Positions 1 through 7,479 of a stretch of DNA of 64,000 nucleotides are shown one piece after another (the first letter of the stretch is position 1; each line of letters opens with the position of its first letter). The notes below the pieces were generated by a model. That model saw nothing but the letters and a program-made list of their open reading frames with translations, did no database searches and was not told the DNA's origin. The stretch is taken from assembly GCF_051200825.1 (NCBI RefSeq), contig NZ_CP195158.1:992001-1056000 (forward strand), in the 5' to 3' direction. This DNA is from Formosa sp030427735. GTDB taxonomy: Bacteria > Bacteroidota > Bacteroidia > Flavobacteriales > Flavobacteriaceae. The position numbers and the translations under genes were made by a program.

Positions 1-2
1 AA

Positions 3-464
3 AAGGAAGAGGTTTCAGCAGAAGACAGTTTGAAAGTTCAATTGAAAGAAGAAAAAGACAAGTTCCTGCGTTTATTTGCCGAGTTCGAAAACTACAAGCG
101 ACGCACGGCAAAAGAACGTGTAGAGTTATTTAAAACAGCAAACGAAGATGTTATGAAAGCCCTTTTGCCTGTAATAGATGATTTTGATCGTGCTTACAAC
201 GAAATTTCTAAAACCGAAGAAAAAGATCTTTTAAAAGGTGTAGAGCTTATCAGTAATAAATTAAAAACCGTTTTAAAAAGTAAAGGTTTAGAGCAAATTG
301 AAGTAGAAGCAGGACATGCGTTTAATGCAGACCATCATGAAGCGATTACACAAATCCCGGCTCCAAGCGAAGATTTAAAAGGTAAAATTATAGATGTTAT
401 AGAAAAAGGGTATAAGTTAGGCGATAAAGTTGTACGCTTTCCAAAAGTGGTTATTGGGCAATAA
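3..464 (+). CDS. grpE: Nucleotide exchange factor GrpE (5' truncated by window edge)
   Basis: GrpE is the nucleotide exchange factor of the DnaK chaperone. It releases ADP from DnaK so that the cycle of substrate binding driven by DnaJ can restart. The visible protein has the end of the long N-terminal helix (the FAEFENYKRR segment) and the beta-rich C-terminal head, with FNADHHEAITQIP and a final KVVRFPKVVIGQ. The frame is open to the left edge; a TTG at 30 lies inside it and is not the start. dnaJ follows 61 bases downstream, the usual grpE-dnaJ pairing, so they are probably cotranscribed. Identification rests on conserved motifs and on this neighbour. Confidence 0.95.
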   Translation, partial: KEEVSAEDSLKVQLKEEKDKFLRLFAEFENYKRRTAKERVELFKTANEDVMKALLPVIDDFDRAYNEISKTEEKDLLKGVELISNKLKTVLKSKGLEQIEVEAGHAFNADHHEAITQIPAPSEDLKGKIIDVIEKGYKLGDKVVRFPKVVIGQ

Positions 465-525
465 CCTAGCCTTAACAAAACTATAAACATTGCGAAATTA
501 ATAAAGGTCGAAAGTGACACACACT

Positions 526-1653
526 ATGAAGAGAGATTATTACGAAATATTAGGAGTTAATAAAAATGCAACTGCTGCCGAAATTAAAAAGGCATACAGA
601 AAGAAAGCTATAGAATTCCACCCAGACAAAAATCCAGACGATAAAGAAGCCGAAACAAAATTTAAAGAAGCAGCAGAAGCTTACGAGATTTTAAGTAACC
701 AAGATAAAAGAGCACGTTACGATCAATTTGGTCATCAGGCTTTCGAAGGTGGCGGCGGATTTGGTGGCGGCCATATGAATATGGACGACATTTTTAGTCA
801 GTTTGGAGATATTTTTGGAGGCGCCTTTGGTGGCGGCGGTGGTTTTTCTGGGTTCGGTGGCGGATTTGGCGGTGGTCAGCGACGTGTTAAAGGTAGTAAT
901 CTAAGAATTCGTGTGAAGCTAACTTTAGAAGAAATTGCCAATGGCGTAGAGAAAAAAGTTAAAGTAAGACGCAAAGTTCAGGCTAAAGGAACAACTTATA
1001 AAACCTGTACAACTTGTAATGGTTCTGGGCAAGTAACGCGTGTAACCAATACCATTTTAGGGCGTATGCAAACCGCAGCACCATGTACGGCTTGTGGTGG
1101 TTCAGGACAAATTATCGATAAAAAACCTAACGATGCCGATGCTCAAGGATTGGTAGTAAAAGAAGAAACGGTTTCAATAAAAATCCCTGCTGGAGTTGTA
1201 GATGGTATGCAGCTTAAAGTAACAGGAAAAGGAAACGAAGCTCCAGGAGCCAATGGCTTGTCGGGCGATCTTTTAGTTGCCATCGAAGAAGAAAACCATA
1301 GCAGCTTACAACGCGAAGGCGATAACTTACATTTCGATTTATACATAAGTTTACCAGATGCTGTACTTGGTACATCCAAAGAAATAGATACAGTTACAGG
1401 TAAGGTGCGCATAAAAATTGAAGCAGGTACACAATCGGGGAAAATTTTACGCTTACGCGGAAAAGGTATACCTAGTATTAATGGTTATGGTACAGGCGAT
1501 TTGTTAGTGCATGTAAATGTGTGGACTCCAAAAACCTTAAGCAAACAACAAAAAGAATTTTTTGAATCGATGCGCGAAGACGATCATTTTAATCCTAAAC
1601 CAGAAAGTTCGGATAAATCGTTTTTCGAGAAAGTAAAAGATATGTTTTCTTAA
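526..1653 (+). CDS. dnaJ: Chaperone DnaJ, lacking zinc site I
   Basis: DnaJ is the Hsp40 co-chaperone that delivers unfolded substrates to DnaK and stimulates its ATPase. The J domain (about residues 1-70) carries the HPD motif at 32-34. A very Gly/Phe-rich linker covers about 74-118, and two substrate-binding beta domains follow. The cysteine-rich region has only two CxxCxGxG motifs (Cys161/164 and Cys187/190) instead of four. The positions of the first and fourth motifs are filled by a Lys/Arg stretch and by KKPNDADAQ. The pair that builds zinc centre II remains and centre I is lost. I believe this is the normal form in Flavobacteriaceae rather than a local defect. I chose ATG 526 because MKRDYYEILG begins the J domain; a GTG at 514 is in frame but less likely. 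Confidence 0.97.
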   Translation: MKRDYYEILGVNKNATAAEIKKAYRKKAIEFHPDKNPDDKEAETKFKEAAEAYEILSNQDKRARYDQFGHQAFEGGGGFGGGHMNMDDIFSQFGDIFGGAFGGGGGFSGFGGGFGGGQRRVKGSNLRIRVKLTLEEIANGVEKKVKVRRKVQAKGTTYKTCTTCNGSGQVTRVTNTILGRMQTAAPCTACGGSGQIIDKKPNDADAQGLVVKEETVSIKIPAGVVDGMQLKVTGKGNEAPGANGLSGDLLVAIEEENHSSLQREGDNLHFDLYISLPDAVLGTSKEIDTVTGKVRIKIEAGTQSGKILRLRGKGIPSINGYGTGDLLVHVNVWTPKTLSKQQKEFFESMREDDHFNPKPESSDKSFFEKVKDMFS

Positions 1654-1670
1654 ACGTATTTTAAGATTAA

Positions 1671-1698
1671 AAAAAATCCGTCAGCTGACGGATTTTTT
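1671..1698 (+). terminator. Intrinsic terminator of grpE-dnaJ
   Basis: A perfect palindrome with core TCCGTCAGCTGACGGA (1677-1692), preceded by A-residues and followed by a run of seven T, lies 17 bases after the dnaJ stop. The A/T flanks would allow termination on either strand, but only dnaJ reads into it. Confidence 0.88.
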
Positions 1699-1760
1699 TA
1701 GTTTTTATCTAATTCTAAAAAAATCTATTAAAATTTTAAGTAATTTTTAATTTAAAGTGT

Positions 1761-1855
1761 TATATTTGGATTATTACTAATTCACTTTAGTGATAATTTT
1801 TCTTTTTCATAGCAATTTTTTTCCCATCCTTAGGTTCATTTAAGGGTGGGTTTTG
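1761..1855 (+). ncRNA. Candidate small RNA between orphan promoter and terminator
   Basis: The dnaJ-ABC spacer holds a TATATTTG box (1761-1768), matching the Bacteroidetes -7 consensus TAnnTTTG. About 55 bases later comes a stem-loop of CCCATCCTTA (1823-1832) with TAAGGGTGGG (1841-1850), followed by TTTT. There is no reading frame between them and no upstream gene for this terminator, because dnaJ already has its own. A small hairpin TCAC-TTTA-GTGA (from about 1782) lies in the predicted 5' part. A transcript of roughly 80 nt would result. No good -33 TTTG element is visible, so the promoter is only half supported. The alternative is a leader or attenuator of the ABC operon starting at 1941. 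Confidence 0.3.
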
Positions 1856-1940
1856 TGTTTTTAGGAATAAAGCAACAATAGGCTGTTTTTAGCAAAATAA
1901 CATTTAATATATTTACAGTCGTAATTAACTAAACTAAAGC

Positions 1941-2870
1941 ATGAGTAACATTTTAGAAGCGCATACTATTTCTAAAAAATTTGGAGATTTTACAGCGCTT
2001 AATCAAGTTTCCATTAATGTACCTAAAGGAAGTATTTTTGGTTTACTAGGTCCCAATGGTGCTGGAAAAACGACTCTAATTCGTATTATAAATCAAATAA
2101 CAATGCCCGATGTTGGTTATGTTACTTTAGATGGCGAACCATTACAAAACCACCACATAAAAGATATAGGCTATTTACCAGAAGAGCGCGGGTTGTACAA
2201 ATCTATGAAAGTTGGCGAGCAGGCATTGTACTTAGCGCAGTTAAAAGGTTTGAGTAAGGCCGAAGCTAAAAAGCGACTCCAATACTGGTTCGAGCGTTTA
2301 GAAATAGGCGACTGGTGGAATAAAAAAATTCAAGAGCTTTCTAAAGGTATGGCGCAAAAAATTCAGTTTGTAGTTACTGTTTTACATGCCCCCAAACTTT
2401 TAATCTTCGACGAACCATTTTCGGGTTTCGATCCTATAAATGCCAATTTAATTAAAGACGAAATTCTACGTTTGCGCGATAACGGTGCGACAGTTATTTT
2501 TTCAACTCACAGAATGGAATCTGTAGAGGAATTATGCGACCACATTGCGTTAATAAATAAATCCAATAAAATATTAGATGGTAAATTATCCGATATTAAG
2601 CGTCAATTTAAAAACAATACTTACGAAATTGGTGTAAAAACAGATCAGATAGACCATTTACATCAAGATTTAGCTCATAAATTTTCGGTGTCGCCTGCTC
2701 AATTTAAAACTATAGACCAACAGTTAAAACTTAATGTGAAATTGGCAGCCAACGAAAAGCCTAACGATTTGTTAAGTTATTTAACGACAAAAGGAGAAGT
2801 GTCTCATTTTGTAGAGTTGCTACCTAGCACAAACGATATTTTTATTCAAGCCATAAAGAATAATAGCTAA
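1941..2870 (+). CDS. ABC transporter ATP-binding protein (NatA-like)
   Basis: This is the ATPase subunit of an ABC-2 type exporter, acting at the inner face of the cytoplasmic membrane. Walker A GPNGAGKT is at 37-44, the signature LSKGMAQ at 133-139, Walker B LLIFDEP at 153-159, the D-loop near 162-165 and the H-loop histidine at 190. The 309 residues include a C-terminal extension of about 90 residues typical of the DUF4162 group. The permease gene begins two bases after its stop, so the two form one operon and one transporter. NatA-type pairs are reported to export sodium or small molecules, but the substrate here cannot be read from sequence. Confidence 0.93.
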   Translation: MSNILEAHTISKKFGDFTALNQVSINVPKGSIFGLLGPNGAGKTTLIRIINQITMPDVGYVTLDGEPLQNHHIKDIGYLPEERGLYKSMKVGEQALYLAQLKGLSKAEAKKRLQYWFERLEIGDWWNKKIQELSKGMAQKIQFVVTVLHAPKLLIFDEPFSGFDPINANLIKDEILRLRDNGATVIFSTHRMESVEELCDHIALINKSNKILDGKLSDIKRQFKNNTYEIGVKTDQIDHLHQDLAHKFSVSPAQFKTIDQQLKLNVKLAANEKPNDLLSYLTTKGEVSHFVELLPSTNDIFIQAIKNNS

Positions 2871-2872
2871 GC

Positions 2873-4186
2873 ATGAACCATTTGCCACTTATTATAAAAC
2901 GCGAATACTTAACAAAGGTTAAAAATAAGGCCTTTATAGTTATGACGATTTTAAGCCCAGTTATACTTATTGCACTTATTGCGGTAGTTGCTTATTTGTC
3001 TCAAGTTAATAACGATAAAGTTCGCACCATTGCCATTTTAGACGAAACAGGAGTGTTAGGGCAAACGTTCGAGGATACCGAAACGACTAAGTATAAAGTG
3101 TTAGAGCACATAGAACTTGAAGCGGCTAAGGTATTGGTAAGAGCAGAAGAAGATTATGGACTTTTATATGTAAGAGAACAGAGTGATGTAGATGCGATAG
3201 AAGGTGGTATTACATTTTTTTCTGAGGAGTCGCCATCGCTTTCAATCATTTCGGGTTTAGAAGGTAAGTTGGAAAAATCGTTAACCAATTTAAAACTGCT
3301 TCAAGAAGGCGTAGATCTAAATAAAATAGAATCGTCTAAAATAAAAGTAAATATAGCCCAAGAAAACTTTTCTGGCGAAACGACTTCTAAAATAGAGAGT
3401 GTTATAAAATTAGCATTTGGTGGTGCGGCAGGCTATTTATTGTTCATGTTTATAATTATTTATGGTAACATGATTATGCGCTCGGTAATTGAAGAAAAAA
3501 CAAGTCGTGTTATAGAGGTAATTATCTCGTCTGTTAAGCCGATACAATTAATGTTAGGGAAAATTATAGGCACGTCGCTGGCCGGAATTACGCAGTTTAT
3601 TATTTGGATTATCTTAGGAAGCGTTTTAATGTTTTTGGTAAGTTCTATTTTTGGCTTAGACATGACGCAGGTGCAAACGCCTCAACAAGAATTGGTAAAA
3701 CATTCTATGAACGGGCAACCCTTAAGCGAGCAAGCACAATCTATTATAACCGCATTTTATCATTTACCAATAGCTAATTTAATTTTTGCATTTGTATTGT
3801 TTTTTATTGGTGGGTATTTGTTGTACAGCTCGATGTATGCTGCAATTGGAGCTGCGGTCGATAACGAAACCGACACGCAGCAATTCGTATTTCCGTTATT
3901 GGTACCTTTGATTTTAGCCGTTTATATCGGTTTTTTTACAGTAATAGAAGATCCTCACGGCATGGTATCTAGAGTGTTTTCGTTTATTCCGTTAACATCT
4001 CCTGTAGTTATGTTAATGCGTATTCCGTTTGGTGTACCTATTTGGGAGCAACTGCTATCGTTTTTGTTGCTTTTAGGCACATTTTTTCTAACCGTATGGT
4101 TTGCCGCCAAAATTTACAGAGTCGGGATTTTAATGTACGGAAAACGACCTACCTATAAAGAATTAATCAAGTGGATTAAATACTAA
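2873..4186 (+). CDS. ABC-2 type transporter permease (NatB-like)
   Basis: This is the membrane partner of the preceding ATPase. It has one transmembrane helix near residues 20-43, a large extracytoplasmic domain of about 130 residues, then a cluster of five or six membrane helices from about 180 to the end, which is the ABC-2 permease layout. The short segment VIEEKTSRVIEVIISSVKP after the second helix is the cytoplasmic coupling region usual in this family. Length (437 aa) is normal. The two-base spacing to the ATPase gene implies translational coupling. The substrate is unknown. Confidence 0.9.
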   Translation: MNHLPLIIKREYLTKVKNKAFIVMTILSPVILIALIAVVAYLSQVNNDKVRTIAILDETGVLGQTFEDTETTKYKVLEHIELEAAKVLVRAEEDYGLLYVREQSDVDAIEGGITFFSEESPSLSIISGLEGKLEKSLTNLKLLQEGVDLNKIESSKIKVNIAQENFSGETTSKIESVIKLAFGGAAGYLLFMFIIIYGNMIMRSVIEEKTSRVIEVIISSVKPIQLMLGKIIGTSLAGITQFIIWIILGSVLMFLVSSIFGLDMTQVQTPQQELVKHSMNGQPLSEQAQSIITAFYHLPIANLIFAFVLFFIGGYLLYSSMYAAIGAAVDNETDTQQFVFPLLVPLILAVYIGFFTVIEDPHGMVSRVFSFIPLTSPVVMLMRIPFGVPIWEQLLSFLLLLGTFFLTVWFAAKIYRVGILMYGKRPTYKELIKWIKY

Positions 4187-4313
4187 AATATCTCGTTTAT
4201 TTTTAAAGTTTCCGCGTTTATAATGTTGAGATTACTTTTAGAAAACCAAAAGATCTAAAATTAAAATATTAAATTGGGTTGATATTTTTTTGATACCATG
4301 TAAAATTGATGAT

Positions 4314-5477
4314 ATGCCAAAAATTTTAATAATTGAAGATGAAGCTGCCATTAGACGGGTTTTAGTGAAAATTCTTTCCGAAGAAAATGATACTTACGAG
4401 TTGCATGAAGCCGAAGATGGTTTGCTGGGAATCGAAAAAATAAAAAACGACGATTTCGATTTGGTGCTTTGCGATATTAAAATGCCTAAAATGGATGGGG
4501 TTGAAGTTTTAGAAGCTTCAAAAATTGCTAAACCAGAAACTCCCATAGTTATGATTTCTGGCCATGGCGATCTAGATACCGCTGTGCAAACGATGCGTTT
4601 GGGAGCATTCGACTATATCTCTAAACCCCCAGATTTAAACCGATTATTAAACACAGTAAGAAATGCTTTAGATAAAAAAGATCTTGTAGTGCAAAACAAG
4701 ATTTTAAAAACTAAAGTGAGTAAAAATTACGAGATGATTGGAGAAAGCAGCGCCATTTCCAATATAAAAGAGATAATCGATAAAGTGGCCCCTACAGAGG
4801 CTCGGGTGCTTATTACGGGAGGTAATGGTACAGGTAAAGAGTTGGTGGCGCACTGGCTGCACCAAAAAAGCGATCGTGCAAAAGGCCCGATGATAGAAGT
4901 AAATTGTGCTGCAATACCTAGCGAATTAATAGAAAGCGAATTGTTTGGTCATGTAAAAGGCGCTTTTACAAGTGCGAATAAAGATCGCGCTGGGAAGTTT
5001 GAAACAGCCAACGGAGGGACTATTTTTTTAGATGAAATAGGAGACATGAGCTTATCTGCCCAAGCAAAGGTTTTACGTGCCCTGCAAGAAAATAAGGTGC
5101 AAAGGGTAGGTAGCGATAAAGATATTAAAGTAGATGTTCGTGTTGTTGCTGCTACCAATAAAGACCTTAAAAAAGAAATTGAAGAAGGGCGATTTAGAGA
5201 AGATTTATATCACAGATTGGCAGTTATTTTAATTCCAGTGCCAAGTTTAAACGATAGACGCGAAGATATTCCATTATTAATAGATTATTTTTCCGATAAA
5301 ATAGCAGCAGAGCACGGAACGGTTAAAAAAACATTTTCGGGTAAAGCGATCAGTTTATTACAAGATTACGACTGGACGGGTAATATAAGAGAGTTGCGTA
5401 ATGTTGTAGAGCGTTTAATTATTTTAAGTAATACAGAAGTAACAGAAAGCGATGTAAAATTGTATGCAACAAAGTAA
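4314..5477 (+). CDS. Sigma-54 dependent response regulator (NtrC-type) without a DNA-binding domain
   Basis: This response regulator has a receiver domain (1-115; phospho-acceptor Asp54, Lys104) fused to a sigma-54 activating AAA+ domain (about 140-375). The AAA+ part has Walker A GGNGTGKE at 169-176, the sigma-54 contact loop GAFTSA at 216-221, and Walker B ending in DE at 240-241. The protein stops at NTEVTESDVKLYATK, where the Fis-type helix-turn-helix would normally begin, so it cannot bind an enhancer by that domain. As far as I recall this short form is common in flavobacteria. No histidine kinase gene is adjacent. I chose ATG 4314 because MPKILIIEDE starts the receiver fold; a TTG at 4290 only adds eight unlike residues. 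Confidence 0.92.
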   Translation: MPKILIIEDEAAIRRVLVKILSEENDTYELHEAEDGLLGIEKIKNDDFDLVLCDIKMPKMDGVEVLEASKIAKPETPIVMISGHGDLDTAVQTMRLGAFDYISKPPDLNRLLNTVRNALDKKDLVVQNKILKTKVSKNYEMIGESSAISNIKEIIDKVAPTEARVLITGGNGTGKELVAHWLHQKSDRAKGPMIEVNCAAIPSELIESELFGHVKGAFTSANKDRAGKFETANGGTIFLDEIGDMSLSAQAKVLRALQENKVQRVGSDKDIKVDVRVVAATNKDLKKEIEEGRFREDLYHRLAVILIPVPSLNDRREDIPLLIDYFSDKIAAEHGTVKKTFSGKAISLLQDYDWTGNIRELRNVVERLIILSNTEVTESDVKLYATK

Positions 5478-5494
5478 GCTTGCTGTTGAATAAT

Positions 5495-5626
5495 AAAAAA
5501 AGCCTGAAAAGTAAAACAGTGCGTCATTCTGTGCTTGACACAGAATCTCATCATATTGAAAATCAATGATTATGAGGATCTGAAATAAATTCAGATTGAC
5601 GAAAATTTAACTTTTCAGGCTTTTTT
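5495..5626. repeat. Cloverleaf-like palindromic repeat element
   Basis: A perfect 17-base inverted repeat (AAAAAAGCCTGAAAAGT at 5496-5512, its complement at 5610-5626) encloses a second stem CGTCA/TGACG (5522-5526 with 5597-5601). Inside are three hairpins: ATTCTGTG-CTTGA-CACAGAAT, a longer middle stem starting CTCATCAT and ending ATTATGAG, and ATCTGAA-ATAAA-TTCAGAT. The whole folds like a four-way junction. It lies between convergent genes, so the outer A/T-flanked stem may also serve as a bidirectional terminator. The inner part resembles the dispersed GTCATTCTG/CAGAAT palindromes seen in many Bacteroidetes genomes, from memory; copy number here is unknown. Confidence 0.75.
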
Positions 5627-5658
5627 GTTTTAAGACGCATTAAATCTGCCTTAAACAG

Positions 5659-6387
5659 TTAATCGCTAGATGCGCATTGGTTTAATTGTGTTAAATAATT
5701 TGAAGTTAATTCTTTTAGCGTATTTAAATAATGCGATTTAATATCTTCGATACTTTTGGAAATAAGTTCGTTTTCTTCTTCGTTTTGGGTGATGTCCAAA
5801 ATTTTAGATTTACAATTACAGATTTCTAAAGCCTGATTATAAACTTCAATATTAGAAAGGACAACAGCTTTGTTCTTTCCTATTAGCAATTGTTTAATTT
5901 GCTTTAATTCTTGTTCTTTTTGTGCCGCTAGTTGCAATGGGTCTAGTCCAGATGCATCTGTTTGGGCTACCATAGTAGTGTTAATTGTTGTACTTGCCGC
6001 CGAGTAGTTAGATGTGCTGCTTACAGCTGTACACTTATCTAAGGCATTCATCGTATTTTTGGCGCCTTCAATAGCACGTTTAATATAAAAGCGGCCATCT
6101 TCAAAAGTTTCAGAAGTTTCTACCTTTTCGAGAGTAATAATATTGTCGTAGGTAAGATTGTCTGCCACTTCACATTTACAAGTTTTAAATTTTTCTTGTG
6201 CGCGTTTAAAAGCTTCTAAAGACCGGTTGGCATAATATTGTAAATGCGTTAAGTTATTTGCCTCGAACGCATCTTTTACATGCGAATAGGCATAAGATAA
6301 GTCTGATTGAACATCAGAACATTGCGAAAATCCTTTAATAGATGTGCATAGAAACAATGCTACACCTAGAGCGTAGTAGTTTTTCAT
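5659..6387 (-). CDS. Exported protein of unknown function
   Basis: I do not recognise this 242-residue protein. It starts with a signal peptide (MKNYYALGVALFLCTSIKGFSQ) that would be cut just before Cys23, so it is periplasmic or surface exposed. The rest is mostly predicted helical: a first segment with many Asn/Ala and KAFEANNLTHLQYYANRSLEAFKRAQEKFKTCKCE, then a Ser/Thr-rich link (about 120-145), then a second helical part with a CNCK motif. Cys pairs in the two halves (TCKCE and ICNCK) suggest two related halves, perhaps a duplicated four-helix module. It stands alone, divergent from the PPK2 gene. Confidence 0.7.
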   Translation of the reverse strand: MKNYYALGVALFLCTSIKGFSQCSDVQSDLSYAYSHVKDAFEANNLTHLQYYANRSLEAFKRAQEKFKTCKCEVADNLTYDNIITLEKVETSETFEDGRFYIKRAIEGAKNTMNALDKCTAVSSTSNYSAASTTINTTMVAQTDASGLDPLQLAAQKEQELKQIKQLLIGKNKAVVLSNIEVYNQALEICNCKSKILDITQNEEENELISKSIEDIKSHYLNTLKELTSNYLTQLNQCASSD

Positions 6388-6506
6388 AGTATTTGGGGTT
6401 ATAAATAGGTTAGGATAAAATTAGTAAAAAAATTAACAATACAATCTATTTTTTAGTTCGTTTTCGTAATTTACAGGTTTAGAACCCTAAAAATGATTCC
6501 GAAATT

Positions 6507-7385
6507 ATGAAAGATATTAGTATAGATGATTATAAAATTACGTCGCAAATAAACATTAAAGATTTAAAAACAAGCGTAGATTTAGAGGCTTCAGAAAAGA
6601 AAATAGAAAAGAAATTAGAAAAAATTCGTGCAAAATTAGGCGATTTGCAAGACACCATGTATGCGCATGGTAAATACGCTGTTTTAGTGTGTTTTCAGGG
6701 GATGGATACCGCAGGAAAAGACAGTTTAATTCGCGAAGTTTTTAAAGATTTTAATGTGCGTGGTATTGTTGCCCATAGCTTTAAATCGCCAACGGCTTTA
6801 GAGTTAAAACACGATTATTTATGGAGACATTATATTGCTTTACCAGCGCGAGGTAAATTCGGAATTTTTAATCGTACGCATTACGAAAATGTTTTGGTAA
6901 CTCGTGTGCATCCGCAATATGTGTTAAGCGAAAATTTACCAGATGTTACAGATATATCGGATGTTAATGACGCGTTTTGGGAGCGCAGATTTAATGAAAT
7001 CAATAATTTTGAAAAGCATATAGCCGATAACGGAACCATCATTTTTAAATGTTTTTTAAATCTGTCTAAAGACGAGCAGAAGCATCGCTTGTTAAGACGA
7101 TTAGATAAACCTAATAAGAATTGGAAGTTTTCTGCTGGCGATTTGAAAGAACGGGGTTTATGGGATAACTATCAGTTTTGTTACCAAGACGCTATTAATA
7201 AAACGTCTAAGCCACATGCGCCTTGGTATAATATTCCTGCCGACGATAAACCTACAGCCCGTTTAATTGTAGCCAACATTCTGTACGATACTTTAAAAGC
7301 ATATACCGATATTAAAGAGCCTGAATTAGACGATAATACTAAAGACAATATTGCTAAATACAGAGCCTCGTTAGAAAATGAATGA
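6507..7385 (+). CDS. Polyphosphate kinase 2 family protein (polyphosphate:nucleotide phosphotransferase)
   Basis: PPK2 enzymes move phosphate between inorganic polyphosphate and nucleotides, usually phosphorylating AMP or ADP. Walker A GMDTAGKDS is at 65-73, the conserved FNRTHYE at 121-127, and the family's RRFNEINNFEKHIADNGTII and FKCFLNLSKDEQKHRLLRR segments follow; the latter contain the lid arginines. At 292 aa it is a single-domain enzyme of the size of the PPK2 classes that phosphorylate AMP and ADP. The N-terminal 50 residues are charged and helical. It has its own spacer on both sides and probably its own promoter. Substrate preference (AMP, ADP or both) is not decided by the sequence I can read. 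Confidence 0.92.
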   Translation: MKDISIDDYKITSQINIKDLKTSVDLEASEKKIEKKLEKIRAKLGDLQDTMYAHGKYAVLVCFQGMDTAGKDSLIREVFKDFNVRGIVAHSFKSPTALELKHDYLWRHYIALPARGKFGIFNRTHYENVLVTRVHPQYVLSENLPDVTDISDVNDAFWERRFNEINNFEKHIADNGTIIFKCFLNLSKDEQKHRLLRRLDKPNKNWKFSAGDLKERGLWDNYQFCYQDAINKTSKPHAPWYNIPADDKPTARLIVANILYDTLKAYTDIKEPELDDNTKDNIAKYRASLENE

Positions 7386-7479
7386 TGTCTTAACGATTAG
7401 TTTTATGATTTTTTTTAGATAGGAAAGTCGCGTTACACTTATATTTACCCATAAATTAACCTAAACATATTGTATTGTT

